Part shown: one piece after another, positions 29,602 to 39,904 of the stretch
Layout: every line of letters starts with the position of its first letter
Numbering within the stretch: the first letter of the stretch is position 1
NCBI RefSeq assembly: GCF_001431205.1
Contig: NZ_LGPC01000011.1
Coordinates: 589,596-653,595 of the forward strand
Origin: Staphylococcus sp. NAM3COL9
GTDB lineage: Bacteria > Bacillota > Bacilli > Staphylococcales > Staphylococcaceae
Reading direction: 5' to 3'
DNA length: 64,000 nt
Notes under the pieces: model-generated
What the model was told of the DNA's origin: nothing
Database searches by the model: none
Seen by the model: the letters and a program-made list of their open reading frames with translations, nothing else
Position numbers and translations under genes: made by a program

Positions 29602-30105
29602 ATGCTAACTTATAAAAACATTTTAATTGCGGTAGATGGTTCACACGAGGCTGAATGGGCGTTTAATAAAGCTGTAGATGTTGCAAATCGTAACGAAGCA
29701 AAATTAACAGTTGTGAACGTCATTGATTCACGAACATATTCATCATACGAGGTTTATGATGCACAGTTCACTGAGAAATCTAAAAATTTCTCTGACGATT
29801 TGTTAAAAGGTTATAAAGATGTTGCGACAAACGCTGGTATTAAAGATGTTGAAACTCGCTTAGAATTTGGTTCTCCGAAAGCAATTATTCCCAAAAAATT
29901 AGCGACTGAAGTAGAAGCTGATTTAATTATGTGTGGTACTTCTGGTTTAAATGCTGTAGAAAGATTTATTGTTGGTTCCGTATCTGAAGCAATCGTACGC
30001 CACTCACCTTGTGATGTGCTCGTTGTACGTACTGAAGAATTGCCAGCAGATTTCCAACCACAAGTAGCAACAGACGAACTTAGATCACAACACCAAGCTC
30101 ACTAA
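29602..30105 (+). CDS. Universal stress protein, UspA family
   Basis: A 167-residue protein, nearly identical to the S. aureus Usp next to ackA as I remember it. The ATP-binding motif is intact: ILIAVDGSHEAEWA near the start and GTSGLNAVERFIVGSVSEAI near the end. It is probably a nucleotide-binding stress protein; its biochemical output is unknown. The ATG at 29602 follows AAGGAGGTC, and a TATAAT lies about 32 bp upstream. A GTG start 20 codons upstream was rejected because it would put the promoter inside the gene. Confidence 0.93.
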   Translation: MLTYKNILIAVDGSHEAEWAFNKAVDVANRNEAKLTVVNVIDSRTYSSYEVYDAQFTEKSKNFSDDLLKGYKDVATNAGIKDVETRLEFGSPKAIIPKKLATEVEADLIMCGTSGLNAVERFIVGSVSEAIVRHSPCDVLVVRTEELPADFQPQVATDELRSQHQAH

Positions 30106-30182
30106 AAATATACTAAATTAATTTTATAAAAATGATTTAATTACCTTTAAAGACTAAACAAAGATAATTAGTTTATTTCGTT

Positions 30183-30224
30183 AGGATAGCTTGTTCATGT
30201 ATTTAGAGCAATCTATCCTTTTTA
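30183..30224 (+). terminator. usp terminator
   Basis: AGGATAG-C-TTGTTC (30183-30196) pairs with GAGCAA-T-CTATCCT (30206-30219), with a C/T internal mismatch and a G-T pair, followed by TTTTT. The remaining bases to 30367 show nothing else. Confidence 0.7.
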
Positions 30225-30367
30225 ATATTTATAGAAATGAACATACCAAGTTATATTATACATTCTAAGTGATTTTTACAAACTCCTTATCAAAACTTCA
30301 TATGCACTTTAAACAAAACATATATGATTGAAGTTGAAAAGCATAATGAAAGGAGTATGAACAACTT

Positions 30368-31540
30368 ATGAAACCAATGCATAAAGCACTTATAACAAGC
30401 ATGTTTACATTATTCATTTCGAGCTCAACATTACATAGTGAAATAATTGCTTCAGAAAAAGACGATTCAACTCGTACCGCAGGTCACCTCAAATTAATAG
30501 ATACTAAAATCTTACCGTTTGATAAAACTTACAAAGATACGAAAGTTGGTGGATTGTCTGGTATAACGTATGACCCTAAAAATGATAAATGGCTACTTAT
30601 TAGTGATGATCGTTCAGAACACAATTCAGCAAGGTTTTACGAAGGTGATATTGACTATAATAGCAACGAATTCAAAAGCATCAAATTCAATGACGTGCAC
30701 AAATTGAAACAACCGAATGGCAAAGATTACATCAATAAAGAACAATATAAGAACAACAATAATAATATTGTTGCTGATCCAGAATCGATACGGTTCGACC
30801 CATATAATAATGAGATTCTATATACTAGTGAGGGAGATCGTTCGTTAGGATTAAATCCATTTATTCGTAAAGCAACTGAAGATGGAGAATACTCAGCTGA
30901 AATTCCTATTAAAGATACAATAAAAATGGACAAGCAAAATAAGAAAGGTTTCCGCAATAATCAAGCTATTGAAGGTAGCACTTTCTCTCAAGATGGAAAT
31001 ACATTGTGGACTTCTATGGAAGGCCCCCTATTACAAGATGATAAAAAACCAACTCCTGAATCGGGCGCCTTAACACGCATCACACAATATGACCGCGAAG
31101 GCAACATATTATCTGAATTTGCATATCCTCTTGATGCAATTCCTAAAAATCCTGGCAAAGACAAACAAGCTAATAATGGGATTACAGAAATATTAGCCAT
31201 CAATGATCACGAATTCCTTACTTTAGAGCGTGCATCTGTACAAGAGGAAGATGGCTCATTTAATAATTATGTACGTATATATAAAATTGATGTTAGTAAA
31301 GGTACCGATATTAAAGATATTGATTCACTCAAGGAAACAAACACAAAATCTCTAAATAAAACACTGGTTGCTGATTTAAATGAACAAGACATTGGTAAAG
31401 TTGATAACATTGAAGGTATGACTTTTGGTAAAAAACTACACAATGGTAATGACAGTCTAGTATTGACAGCTGATAATAATTTTAATGAAACGCAACAATC
31501 TCAAATCATTGTTTTTGAGGTTAAACCAGAGAAAAAATAA
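30368..31540 (+). CDS. Secreted phytase-like esterase family protein
   Basis: A 390-residue exported protein. A signal peptide spans about 1-29 (positive MKPMHK, hydrophobic ALITSMFTLFI, then SEIIASE). The body reads as a beta-propeller of the 'esterase-like activity of phytase' family: GGLSGITYDPKNDKWLLISDDRS, ADPESIRFDPYNNEILYTSEGD, EGSTFSQDGNTLWTSMEGPL, and DNIEGMTFG. It has no transmembrane anchor, LPxTG or lipobox. Substrate unknown. GGAG lies 12 bp before the ATG, a wide spacing. It has its own terminator. I do not recall it at this position in S. aureus, so it may be lineage specific. Confidence 0.8.
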   Translation: MKPMHKALITSMFTLFISSSTLHSEIIASEKDDSTRTAGHLKLIDTKILPFDKTYKDTKVGGLSGITYDPKNDKWLLISDDRSEHNSARFYEGDIDYNSNEFKSIKFNDVHKLKQPNGKDYINKEQYKNNNNNIVADPESIRFDPYNNEILYTSEGDRSLGLNPFIRKATEDGEYSAEIPIKDTIKMDKQNKKGFRNNQAIEGSTFSQDGNTLWTSMEGPLLQDDKKPTPESGALTRITQYDREGNILSEFAYPLDAIPKNPGKDKQANNGITEILAINDHEFLTLERASVQEEDGSFNNYVRIYKIDVSKGTDIKDIDSLKETNTKSLNKTLVADLNEQDIGKVDNIEGMTFGKKLHNGNDSLVLTADNNFNETQQSQIIVFEVKPEKK

Positions 31541-31570
31541 TCCATTTAATCAATTGATTGACAATATAAT

Positions 31571-31613
31571 AAAAACACCCATTCATTAGTTCTTCTAAAG
31601 AATGGGTGTTTTT
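31571..31613. terminator. Bidirectional terminator
   Basis: The perfect 14-bp stem AAAAACACCCATTC (31571-31584) with 31600-31613 has A/T flanks. It lies between the converging phytase-like gene and ackA. Confidence 0.85.
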
Positions 31614-31673
31614 AATCTAAGTACAAATATTTATAACTTAATATTATTTAATGAACCTGGGTTTACTTCCAGA

Positions 31674-32873
31674 TTATTTAGTGTTTCCAAAGTTAACAAC
31701 ATCGCGAGCAATCATTACTTCTTCATTTGTAGGAATAACGATGACTTTCACAGGTGAATGTGGGTAATTAATGAAACCTTCAGATCCATGAATCGTTTCA
31801 TTTTTTTTAGCATCCCAATAAACACCCATAAACTCTAGACCTTCTAAGACTTTTGCTCTTATAGGATCAGAGTTTTCACCTACACCTGCTGTGAACACAA
31901 TGACATCAACACCATGCATACGTGTCGCATATGATCCAATATATTTATGGATACGAGATGCAAATACATCAAGTGCTAATTGGGCTCTTTGTTTACCTTC
32001 TTTAGAATCTTCAATGATATCTCTTAAATCACTTGAAGTACCCGAAATACCTAATAATCCTGATTCTTTATTTAATGTATTTAAAACTTCTTCAGCATTT
32101 TTACCAGTTTTTTCCATTATGAATGGAATTAAAGCTGGATCAATATTACCAGAACGTGTGCCCATCGTAACACCTGCTAATGGTGTGAAGCCCATAGATG
32201 TATCTACAGATTCACCACCATCAATAGCAGCGATTGAAGCACCGTTACCAATATGACATGAAATAATGCGTAATTCTTCAATTGGTTTCCCTAAAATTTC
32301 AGATGCACGTTGCGAAACATATTTATGGCTTGTACCATGGAAACCATATTTACGAATTCCGAAGTCTTCATAATATTGGTACGGTAAGCTATATAGGTAC
32401 GATTTCTCCGGCATAGTTTGATGGAAAGAAGTATCAAACACAGCAACATGAGGTGTCTCTGGTAAAAGTTTTCGGAATGCACGAATTCCCATTAAATTTG
32501 CTGGGTTGTGTAACGGAGCTAATTCACTTAACGATTCAATTTGTTTTTCCACTTCATCTGTTACATAAATTGAAGTTGGGAACAATTCACCACCATGTAC
32601 GACACGGTGTCCTGTGCCATCAATATCATTAATACTTTCAATGATTCCATGATTTTTAAAGCTTTCTAACATAATATTTACTGCCACTTCATGATTAGCA
32701 ATATCATTTGTATCAGTGATTTTTTCCCCGTTCACTTCAATAGTGAAGATAGAATTTTTTAACCCAATACGTTCAATTAGTCCCTTAGTAACAACTTTTT
32801 CTTCCGGCATTTCAATAAGTTGAAATTTCAGTGATGAACTACCAGCGTTAATGGCCAAAATTAATTTTGACAT
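31674..32873 (-). CDS. ackA: Acetate kinase
   Basis: A 399-residue ASKHA-fold kinase making ATP and acetate from acetyl phosphate in overflow metabolism. Signatures are [16 protein letters not shown] at the N-terminus, HRVVHGG, VFDTSFH, and [21 protein letters not shown] lies 10 bases before the ATG. It follows the methyltransferase gene by 86 bp on the same strand, as ytxK-ackA in Bacillus, so they are probably cotranscribed. Confidence 0.97.
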   Translation of the reverse strand: MSKLILAINAGSSSLKFQLIEMPEEKVVTKGLIERIGLKNSIFTIEVNGEKITDTNDIANHEVAVNIMLESFKNHGIIESINDIDGTGHRVVHGGELFPTSIYVTDEVEKQIESLSELAPLHNPANLMGIRAFRKLLPETPHVAVFDTSFHQTMPEKSYLYSLPYQYYEDFGIRKYGFHGTSHKYVSQRASEILGKPIEELRIISCHIGNGASIAAIDGGESVDTSMGFTPLAGVTMGTRSGNIDPALIPFIMEKTGKNAEEVLNTLNKESGLLGISGTSSDLRDIIEDSKEGKQRAQLALDVFASRIHKYIGSYATRMHGVDVIVFTAGVGENSDPIRAKVLEGLEFMGVYWDAKKNETIHGSEGFINYPHSPVKVIVIPTNEEVMIARDVVNFGNTK

Positions 32874-32959
32874 AAGCTTGTTGCCTCCATTTTCAATTAA
32901 GTTTTAATATACCTATCTATTTAATCATTAATACAGTTTATTTTCAAGAATAATACAGA

Positions 32960-33907
32960 TTAATTTCCAGGATGATTTTCTTCCATCCACGCATTTAAAT
33001 CTTGTAAAAATGCTTGGAATTGTTGAGGACTTTTGAAATCAGGAATGTTAGCTAACAAAACCTCTACTGGTTTAGTAACGTTTGTTTCTTTTTTCTGTAG
33101 CACAAGTATAGATTTGCGTGCCTTTTCATTTTTAAATAATGTTGATGGTAGATTTAAAAATGCTTGCATTTCTGTCTCTGTAGCAATGAAGTTTTGTAAC
33201 TGTTTCACATTTGAACCTTCGAATATATTACTTGGAACAACTAAAAATGCAAATCCTGATTGTTTTAAGGCAACAACAGCCTGTTCAATTAATAAAAAGT
33301 GTGAAAAACTGTGACCTTCTTTAAATCCTAAAGCCATTTCCTTACTTCTCTCATCTGCCGGATAATAGCCAATAGGTAAATCACCAATAACAACATCTGC
33401 ATCTTCAAAAGGTAATGGCATTATTGCATCTTGAGGGTAAACATCAAATGGTATTTCTAAAAAATTGGCTAAATGAACGCTGACTCTTGATAATACTGGA
33501 TCAACTTCTATAAGATGATGCATCACCGTATGTTCTGTTAATACTTCATGTACAGACGCACTTAGATGACCTGCCCCACTTGCGATATCTGCAACATGTA
33601 ATTCTTCTTTGTTTTTTAAGAAACGTTGAGATAAAAATCCTAAAATCAAGCCAATAGTGTCTGGTGTAATTTGATGATTAGCTTGGATATCTTCTTTTTG
33701 CATTAAGCTTAAGTAAGCAAATTGAAATGCTTTTCTTCTATCCTGCAGTGTAGCTTGTTCTAACAAATCTCTTTTACTTGTATAAATATGTTCCATTGCT
33801 AGACCTAAGTTTTCAATAAAACTTTGACCATTATTTTCATTTAAAGCTTTAGCTTTTTCGTCGAGTGTTTGGAATAACTTTTCCATTACTGTTTCTTCTT
33901 GTGTCAT
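32960..33907 (-). CDS. Class I SAM-dependent methyltransferase (YtxK type)
   Basis: A 315-residue protein with an N-terminal helical segment (about 1-90) and an N6-adenine-methylase-like core. The SAM motif HVADIASGAGHLS is at about 103-115, and the catalytic-loop position reads GDLPIGYYP where N6-methylases have N/D-P-P-Y. The proline-glycine change makes the acceptor unclear. The conserved place before ackA argues for a housekeeping role. AAAGGA precedes the chosen ATG; an internal ATG seven codons later is the alternative start. Confidence 0.85.
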   Translation of the reverse strand: MTQEETVMEKLFQTLDEKAKALNENNGQSFIENLGLAMEHIYTSKRDLLEQATLQDRRKAFQFAYLSLMQKEDIQANHQITPDTIGLILGFLSQRFLKNKEELHVADIASGAGHLSASVHEVLTEHTVMHHLIEVDPVLSRVSVHLANFLEIPFDVYPQDAIMPLPFEDADVVIGDLPIGYYPADERSKEMALGFKEGHSFSHFLLIEQAVVALKQSGFAFLVVPSNIFEGSNVKQLQNFIATETEMQAFLNLPSTLFKNEKARKSILVLQKKETNVTKPVEVLLANIPDFKSPQQFQAFLQDLNAWMEENHPGN

Positions 33908-33927
33908 TTAATAGTCCTTTCTAAAAA

Positions 33928-34013
33928 AACTGTCCATAATTTGTTTGAAATTAAGTCAGTTCATGCTAACTTATATTACCAAATAATTATGGACAGTATA
34001 CTTTATAATGTCA
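33928..34013 (-). promoter_or_regulatory. Methyltransferase-ackA promoter with 13-bp inverted repeat
   Basis: On the minus strand TTGACA (plus 34008-34013), 17 bp, and CATAAT (plus 33985-33990) form a good promoter. ACTGTCCATAATT (33928-33940) is the exact reverse complement of 33984-33996, which covers that -10. Because one arm is at the -10 and the other near +50, it looks more like paired operators than an RNA hairpin. Confidence 0.6.
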
Positions 34014-34076
34014 ATGATACTGTTTGATTGTTTAACTTCAAATCAAATGACAAATTTTATATTACATATATTTAAT

Positions 34077-34571
34077 TTAAATAGTACGATATGCTTCTAA
34101 AGCAGCATCGAAGTCGGGGAAATCAGTGCCTTCAGAAACAACTTCAGTATATACTACTTTATTATTTCCATCTAAAACAAAAACTGAACGTGCAAGTAAA
34201 CGTAATTCTTCCATAACTACGCCATAATTTTTTCCAAATGAAAGTTCTTTATGATCACTTAAGGTAACCACGTTATCTAAGCCATTTGATGCACACCATC
34301 TTTTTTGTGCGAATGGTAAGTCAACAGAAATAGTTAACACGACGCCATCTTCCTGCGCTGCTTCTTCGTTGAATTTGCGTGTTTGTTTATCACAGACACC
34401 TGTATCAATAGATGGTACTACACTGATTAATTTCTTTTGACCATCATAATTTGATAAAGTTACTTCATTTAAATCATTGTCTAACACTGTAAAATCTGGT
34501 GCTGTTTCACCTTTTTTTACTTGTGATCCTAATAATGTAATTGGTTCTTGTTTAAATGTAATTTGCGCCAT
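34077..34571 (-). CDS. tpx: Thiol peroxidase
   Basis: A 164-residue atypical 2-Cys peroxiredoxin that reduces peroxides at the expense of thioredoxin. Peroxidatic Cys60 is in [14 protein letters not shown] and resolving Cys93 in [11 protein letters not shown]. The length is normal. The start lies behind AGGAGGC. It is an independent unit between the methyltransferase gene and the RDD gene. The 5' gap shows half of a PerR-like site only, which I do not call. Confidence 0.96.
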   Translation of the reverse strand: MAQITFKQEPITLLGSQVKKGETAPDFTVLDNDLNEVTLSNYDGQKKLISVVPSIDTGVCDKQTRKFNEEAAQEDGVVLTISVDLPFAQKRWCASNGLDNVVTLSDHKELSFGKNYGVVMEELRLLARSVFVLDGNNKVVYTEVVSEGTDFPDFDAALEAYRTI

Positions 34572-34660
34572 TTGAATGCCTCCTATAAAAAGTGCTTACT
34601 AGATAATTATAACTGTTTAAACTGATGAAATAAACTTTAAACCCTTTGAATGGTGACAAT

Positions 34661-35203
34661 CTACTTCAAATAAAACAATTTTTCAAATTTATTTTTTATT
34701 ACGACTGTATCAGCAAAATAATCATGTATACCTTTGTGTTTATCTGTAAATATTGTTACTAAATAAGGTAAATTAGCAAATACACCACTTATAATGCGAC
34801 CAATCCATTCTCTAAATAATACATCTACCCAAGTTAACGGTTGTCTATCTGTACGTTCCACTCTAATATTTAAAATCATTTTACCAATAGTTTGTTTAAA
34901 ATATTTCGTTAATAACACAAAATACAAATAAAATACAAGTACGTTTAATACGTGACCTACACTAAAATAATCAATCCACAACCTAGCACTATCTATATGT
35001 GTGAAATGATAAATTGGCTTCAATATAATACTTTGAATACCAAAAATAATAAGTAAATCAACGAGAAAGCTACAAAATCTTATACCAAACCCCGCATATA
35101 GTGCTTTGGCTAATTGATGATGAGCAAGCGCATCTGACTCTGTTTGAGCTTCCTTTGAATCTGCAACCGAATGTGCAGTATAATCTTGTTTCATATTGTC
35201 CAT
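34661..35203 (-). CDS. RDD family membrane protein
   Basis: A 180-residue protein with three hydrophobic segments (about 40-62, 80-105, 125-150) and the family's Arg/Asp residues (GFGIRFCSFLVDLLIIFG; LFREWIGRIISG; DTVVIK). The acidic, polar first 35 residues face the cytosol or are disordered. Some RDD proteins exchange ions; function here is not known. It starts 8 bp after the sppA stop, so the two form an operon. Confidence 0.85.
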   Translation of the reverse strand: MDNMKQDYTAHSVADSKEAQTESDALAHHQLAKALYAGFGIRFCSFLVDLLIIFGIQSIILKPIYHFTHIDSARLWIDYFSVGHVLNVLVFYLYFVLLTKYFKQTIGKMILNIRVERTDRQPLTWVDVLFREWIGRIISGVFANLPYLVTIFTDKHKGIHDYFADTVVIKNKFEKLFYLK

Positions 35204-35211
35204 TATTACAC

Positions 35212-36204
35212 CTAACCTTCGTATAGATACATAGGTTCAGTTTCAGTATCATTTTTAATTATTGCTTTAACTTCATTGAATTCATTTTTAAATTGATTGA
35301 CACTCGCTTTTGTATTACTAAACGATGAGAATAAACTACCTTCTTCACTATATTCAAATACTTCTGCATCTTTTGCTTTCATGTCTTTTTTCATTGCTTT
35401 TAAAGTTTCATCTTCATAACCAATTTCGTCGATTAAACCATTATCTTCTGCTTGTTGTGCACTGTAGATTCGTCCATCAGCTAACTTTCTAACTTTACTT
35501 TCAGACATATCTCTACCATCTTTAACTATATTTACAAATCGATCAAAACTATCATCTAATACAGATTGTAAAATATCTTTCTCTTCACTTGTCATAGCTC
35601 TTGAGCTACTTAATATGTCTTTATGATCTCCTGATTTTATAACATTTTCTTTAATACCTAATTTTTCTTGTAATCCTGAATAATCAGTACTAGACATAAT
35701 AACACCGATTGATCCTGTCGTTGATTGAGGGCCTGCGTATATTTTGTCTGCAGGTGCTGAAATGTAGTATCCACCGGATGCTGCCATACTACCCATATGT
35801 ACATAAACCTTTTTATCTTTTTGCTTAATTTCTTTTATCTTTTGATAAATTTCATCACTAGGATATGTGCCGCCACCAGGAGTATTTACAGATAATAATA
35901 GACCTTTGACAGTGTCATCATTTTTCACGTTTTCTAATTGTTTTAAGAACGCCTCATGGTTGTAATCACTGCCACCAAACATACCTCCGCCTGTACCTTC
36001 AGCTATTTGGCCATCTAATGTTAAATGTGCAATTCGTTTACTTGAATTGCCCTCTTTTTCTACTTTTTCTGTAAACGGATCCATTTTAGATGTAGCTTGT
36101 TCATCAAATAAAGATGAAAAGACCGCTGAAATCGAACTCATCACGATGCCGCCTAATACAATGACGACCGCAAGTATGATTGCGATAATCCTTTTCTTCG
36201 ACAT
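35212..36204 (-). CDS. sppA: Signal peptide peptidase A
   Basis: A 330-residue membrane protease of the S49 family. A single N-terminal membrane helix (about 5-27) is followed by the protease domain. Catalytic Ser143 is in SMAASGGYYIS and Lys195 in SGDHKD; the 52-residue distance equals that of the B. subtilis Ser-Lys dyad. It probably degrades released signal peptides and membrane-protein fragments. It is cotranscribed with the RDD protein. Confidence 0.93.
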   Translation of the reverse strand: MSKKRIIAIILAVVIVLGGIVMSSISAVFSSLFDEQATSKMDPFTEKVEKEGNSSKRIAHLTLDGQIAEGTGGGMFGGSDYNHEAFLKQLENVKNDDTVKGLLLSVNTPGGGTYPSDEIYQKIKEIKQKDKKVYVHMGSMAASGGYYISAPADKIYAGPQSTTGSIGVIMSSTDYSGLQEKLGIKENVIKSGDHKDILSSSRAMTSEEKDILQSVLDDSFDRFVNIVKDGRDMSESKVRKLADGRIYSAQQAEDNGLIDEIGYEDETLKAMKKDMKAKDAEVFEYSEEGSLFSSFSNTKASVNQFKNEFNEVKAIIKNDTETEPMYLYEG

Positions 36205-36306
36205 TTACACTCACTCCCATAATTTATTTTGCTTTTGACTCCATCATCAATTTAACCATAACCAATTAAGCTATGTATACCTTATCTCAAATATAAAAAT
36301 AAAAGA

Positions 36307-36397
36307 GCGAGAATACAAAGTCAAAATTTGATTTCGTATTCTCGCTTCTATAAGGCTGACCAGAAATAGAAAGACAAGAGTTGAAGCTCTTGCAGAA
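36307..36397. repeat. Dispersed staphylococcal-type intergenic repeat, copy 2
   Basis: A stem GCGAGAATAC (36307-36316) with GTATTCTCGC (36336-36345) is followed by CTATAAG and a hairpin CAAGAG-TTGAAG-CTCTTG (36375-36392), then CAGAAGA. The same order occurs at 15432-15486. It fills most of the sppA to TSUP-transporter gap and may terminate the transporter transcript on the minus strand. Confidence 0.55.
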
Positions 36398-36439
36398 GAT
36401 TATTATATAATTTTTATTTTAATATACTTTTTGTAAGTG

Positions 36440-37213
36440 CTACATGATTTGCATTAAATAATCGTACGCATTTTTCAAAATTAAAATAGCAGTAACTACA
36501 ATAAACAGACCTTTGACATAACCAACGCCTTTTTTAATTGCAAATAAAGCACCCAAATATGACCCACAAATCATACTGCCAGCCATGATAAAGCCATAAA
36601 AATAATCGACTTGATCTAAGAAAATAAATAATATTAATGCCCCTAAATTGGATGCAAAATTTAATACTTTAGCATTGCCTGCTGCGCCTAGAAAATCAAA
36701 TCCAAACATTAATAACACAAAAAGCATAAATGAACCTGTGCCGCCGCCTAAAAATCCATCATATAGACCAATTAAGCACATTAAAGCTGCAAATAATATT
36801 GCTTTACCGGTAGTGAGTTTTGTAAAAGTACGTATACTACCCCAATCTTTTTTCATTAATGTATAAATCATTACAAGCGTTAAGATAATGATTACGACTG
36901 GCTTTAAAAGTTCAGACGGTAAAAATGTCGCAACACTCGCACCACCCATAGCCATTAGGAATACAAATGGAAATAACTTCCCAACAATTTTCAAATCGAT
37001 ATTGCCTGATCTAAGAAAACGAAATGCACTAGTCATCGATCCAAATGCACTGGCTAATTTATTTGTACCTAACGCCATAGATGGTGGCATACCTACTGCT
37101 AAAAGTGCAGGGATAGAAATCAACCCTCCACCGCCGACAACTGCATCAATAAACGCTGCTAAAAATCCAAGCAGTATGATGATAATTACAATTGAAATGT
37201 CCCACTCTAACAT
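36440..37213 (-). CDS. TauE/SafE (TSUP) family sulfite/sulfonate-type exporter
   Basis: A 257-residue membrane protein with about eight hydrophobic segments. The two family repeats are seen as FIDAVVGGGGLISIPALLAVG and YDGFLGGGTGSFMLF, each followed by GTNK or GNAK and a phenylalanine/asparagine stretch. Substrates in the family include sulfite, sulfoacetate and related anions; the substrate here cannot be told. The ribosome site is AGGGGTTGG. It is a single gene. Confidence 0.88.
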   Translation of the reverse strand: MLEWDISIVIIIILLGFLAAFIDAVVGGGGLISIPALLAVGMPPSMALGTNKLASAFGSMTSAFRFLRSGNIDLKIVGKLFPFVFLMAMGGASVATFLPSELLKPVVIIILTLVMIYTLMKKDWGSIRTFTKLTTGKAILFAALMCLIGLYDGFLGGGTGSFMLFVLLMFGFDFLGAAGNAKVLNFASNLGALILFIFLDQVDYFYGFIMAGSMICGSYLGALFAIKKGVGYVKGLFIVVTAILILKNAYDYLMQIM

Positions 37214-37326
37214 GCGCCAACCCCTGTCTGTTTAAATCATGTTAACCGATTATTCATTATAAATTGAACATCTAAAACGAAGTTTTCTATTTCTAAAATG
37301 ATGCTTATTATAATTTAAACTTATAT

Positions 37327-38550
37327 TTAAAATAAATCGTCTGCCAAAGCTTGTGTCTCTGAGTCTTTATCACTTTGGTAGTCATTTGAAATTTCTATTG
37401 TTTCGATTTGATCCACAGCTTGTTGTACCAATGGTTCAAAATCAAAAATATTTTCATATTTTTCCACTTTTTCAATATCAGGTTCAGTTACAGGATTTTT
37501 TGGTGTAAAAATAGTACAACAATCCTCATAAGGTTGAATAGAGACATCAAAAGTTCCAATTTCTTTAGCTCTTTTCACAATATCTTCTTTATCTAATGTG
37601 AGTAATGGACGTAATACTGGCGTTGAAGTTACGCTATTAATCGCGTACATACTTTTTAACGTTTGACTCGCAACTTGACCAAGATTTTCACCATTTACAA
37701 TGGCATGTCCGTCAATTTCATGAAGAAGTTTGTCTGCGACTCTCATCATCATACGACGTGTAGATGTCATTGTATAACGTTCATGTACAACTTTATTAAC
37801 TTGTTTTTGTAAATCTGTAAAAGGCACAATGTGTAATTTAATTGGCCCTACATGAGAAGCTAAAATACGTGTTAATTCAATAACTTTTTCTTTAGCTTTT
37901 TCACTTGTAAAAGGTGGACTATGAAAATGAATTGCTTCAATCATCGCACCTCTACGCATAACTTCCATACCTGCTACAGGAGAATCTATGCCACCTGAGA
38001 GCATAAGTAATGTTTTGCCACCCGTTCCAACTGGCAAGCCACCAAGTCCCGCTATTATTTTGTCATAAACATATATAGCATCTAAACGGACTTCTACTTT
38101 TATGTTGTGATCCGGATTGTGGACATCGACAGTCAAATCCTCTGTTGCATTTAATACCGCAGCACCAATCCCACGTTGTAATTGATATGTGTCATAAGGG
38201 AAGTTTTTATCTGAACGTTTTACGTCTATTTTAAATGTATCTCCGTTTGCGTAATCTTTTGCAAATTGGATGGCTTGTCCATTTGCCGCTTCTACAGTTT
38301 TATCAATTTTTAACACAGGACTAATAGAATAAATGCCGAATACTTTTTTTAGTCTATTACACATTTCATCTATATCTGCGCCGTCATCTAATTCAATATA
38401 CATTCTATCCCTATTCGCTTTTACTTTATAGCCTTGTAAAGGCATTAATGAACGCTTTACATTTGCGCGTAATTTATTCACGAACATTTTACGATTTGCG
38501 CCCTTTAATGTTAATTCGCCATACCTTACTAATATATGATCATAAATCAT
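37327..38550 (-). CDS. thiI: tRNA sulfurtransferase ThiI
   Basis: A 407-residue enzyme that makes 4-thiouridine at tRNA position 8 and can feed thiamine thiazole synthesis. An N-terminal ferredoxin-like/THUMP region (about 1-165) precedes the PP-loop SGGIDS at 185-190. It lacks the C-terminal rhodanese domain of the E. coli enzyme, as usual in Bacillota. The start overlaps the cysteine desulfurase stop by four bases (ATGA), coupling it to its sulfur donor. Confidence 0.95.
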   Translation of the reverse strand: MIYDHILVRYGELTLKGANRKMFVNKLRANVKRSLMPLQGYKVKANRDRMYIELDDGADIDEMCNRLKKVFGIYSISPVLKIDKTVEAANGQAIQFAKDYANGDTFKIDVKRSDKNFPYDTYQLQRGIGAAVLNATEDLTVDVHNPDHNIKVEVRLDAIYVYDKIIAGLGGLPVGTGGKTLLMLSGGIDSPVAGMEVMRRGAMIEAIHFHSPPFTSEKAKEKVIELTRILASHVGPIKLHIVPFTDLQKQVNKVVHERYTMTSTRRMMMRVADKLLHEIDGHAIVNGENLGQVASQTLKSMYAINSVTSTPVLRPLLTLDKEDIVKRAKEIGTFDVSIQPYEDCCTIFTPKNPVTEPDIEKVEKYENIFDFEPLVQQAVDQIETIEISNDYQSDKDSETQALADDLF

Positions 38551-39692
38551 ATTAACAGCTCCCTTACTTCTTCATATACTTTATTAAAATTATCTTTAAA
38601 TGTTTGAATATCTTCTTGAGTCGTATTGGCTCCCATTGAAATTCTAATACTACCTTCAATTTGTTTTCTTGGCACATTCATCGCTAAAAGCACCTCGTTT
38701 AGACTCGCTTTTTTAGATGAACATGCACTTGTTGTAGATAACATGATGCTATGTTTTGAAAATGCATTGACCAATACTTCCCCTTTCACACCCGGTAACC
38801 CTACATTAAGGATGTGTGGTGCTGAATTTTGGGGTGAATTCAGTTTAATACCCTGAAAACTTGTAAGAAATTGGCATAGGTCAGCATTGAATTCACTTAA
38901 AGTATGGTTAAGTTCTGCTGTATGATTCACAGCTGCTTTCATTGCTTTAACAATTGCAATATTCATTGGTAAATTAACTGTACCACTTCTCACACCATAT
39001 TCTTGTCCACCACCGTGAATAATGGGTTCAAGTTGATGAATATTTCGAACAAATAATATACCTTGTCCTTTTAAACCATGAAATTTATGCCCACTTAAAC
39101 TCAACGTATCTACACCTTCAAAGCATAATGGAACTTTACCAATTGCTTGTACTGCATCTACGTGAAAATGCGCTTTAGGGTATTGATGTACGATTTCTGC
39201 TGCTGCCTCTAAAGGCTGTATTTGTCCCATGATATTATTGACGTGCATACAGGTTACTATAGCAACATCATCTGACATCAATGTTTTTAAATGATCCAAA
39301 TCTATTTGTCCATCATCACTCACATCAACATATTTAATAAAAAACCCTTCTATTTCCAAAGAACGTACAACTTCTAATACAGAAGGATGCTCAAGTACTG
39401 AAGTGATTATTACATTAGCAAACGCTTTTTTCTTATATGCTACGCCTTTAAGCGCCATATTATTAGATTCAGTCGCACCACTTGTAAAAACGATATCAAA
39501 TTTTTTATCTAAATTAAACAAATCTTTTATTTGTTTTTTAGTTTGTTGTAATAATTGGTCTGCTTGTAAGCCTGCTTGATGTGGACTATTAGGGTTAAAA
39601 TACAATGACTGATTTACTTTTACATAAGTATCCAACACGTCTTGGTTCGGCTTTGTAGTTGCGGCATTATCAAGATATATCAATTCTTTCAC
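38547..39692 (-). CDS. nifZ: Cysteine desulfurase (NifZ/IscS type, ThiI partner)
   Basis: A 381-residue PLP enzyme releasing sulfur from cysteine as a persulfide. PLP Lys203 is in [11 protein letters not shown], the persulfide Cys324 in [11 protein letters not shown], and the PLP-phosphate loop SGATESNN is at about 71-78. It is upstream of and overlapping thiI, the Bacillus nifZ-thiI arrangement, so its main acceptor is probably ThiI rather than an Fe-S scaffold (inference). Confidence 0.92.
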   Translation of the reverse strand: MKELIYLDNAATTKPNQDVLDTYVKVNQSLYFNPNSPHQAGLQADQLLQQTKKQIKDLFNLDKKFDIVFTSGATESNNMALKGVAYKKKAFANVIITSVLEHPSVLEVVRSLEIEGFFIKYVDVSDDGQIDLDHLKTLMSDDVAIVTCMHVNNIMGQIQPLEAAAEIVHQYPKAHFHVDAVQAIGKVPLCFEGVDTLSLSGHKFHGLKGQGILFVRNIHQLEPIIHGGGQEYGVRSGTVNLPMNIAIVKAMKAAVNHTAELNHTLSEFNADLCQFLTSFQGIKLNSPQNSAPHILNVGLPGVKGEVLVNAFSKHSIMLSTTSACSSKKASLNEVLLAMNVPRKQIEGSIRISMGANTTQEDIQTFKDNFNKVYEEVRELLI

Positions 39693-39829
39693 TCCATTTC
39701 ATTTTATCATACACACTTATAATAAGAAGTGATACTAATTTTATATTTATACTTAAATCATTGTATTAACAACAATACTTTTCTGTAATTTTAAAAATTA
39801 ATTTAATACTTCTTTAAGCATTATACTCG

Positions 39830-39877
39830 CTTTTAATAAAAAGAAAAGACACGAAATCATAATTCATTTCGTGTCTT
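39830..39877 (-). terminator. ezrA terminator
   Basis: AAGACACGAAAT (39846-39857) pairs perfectly with 39866-39877, followed on the minus strand by TTTTCTTTTTATT. Confidence 0.85.
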
Positions 39878-39904
39878 ACTCATGTTTTTTAATAATTAAA
39901 TAGT

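Noticed and set aside
34572..34660. PerR-like site upstream of tpx
   Set aside because: Only one half of the consensus (ATTATAA) is present.
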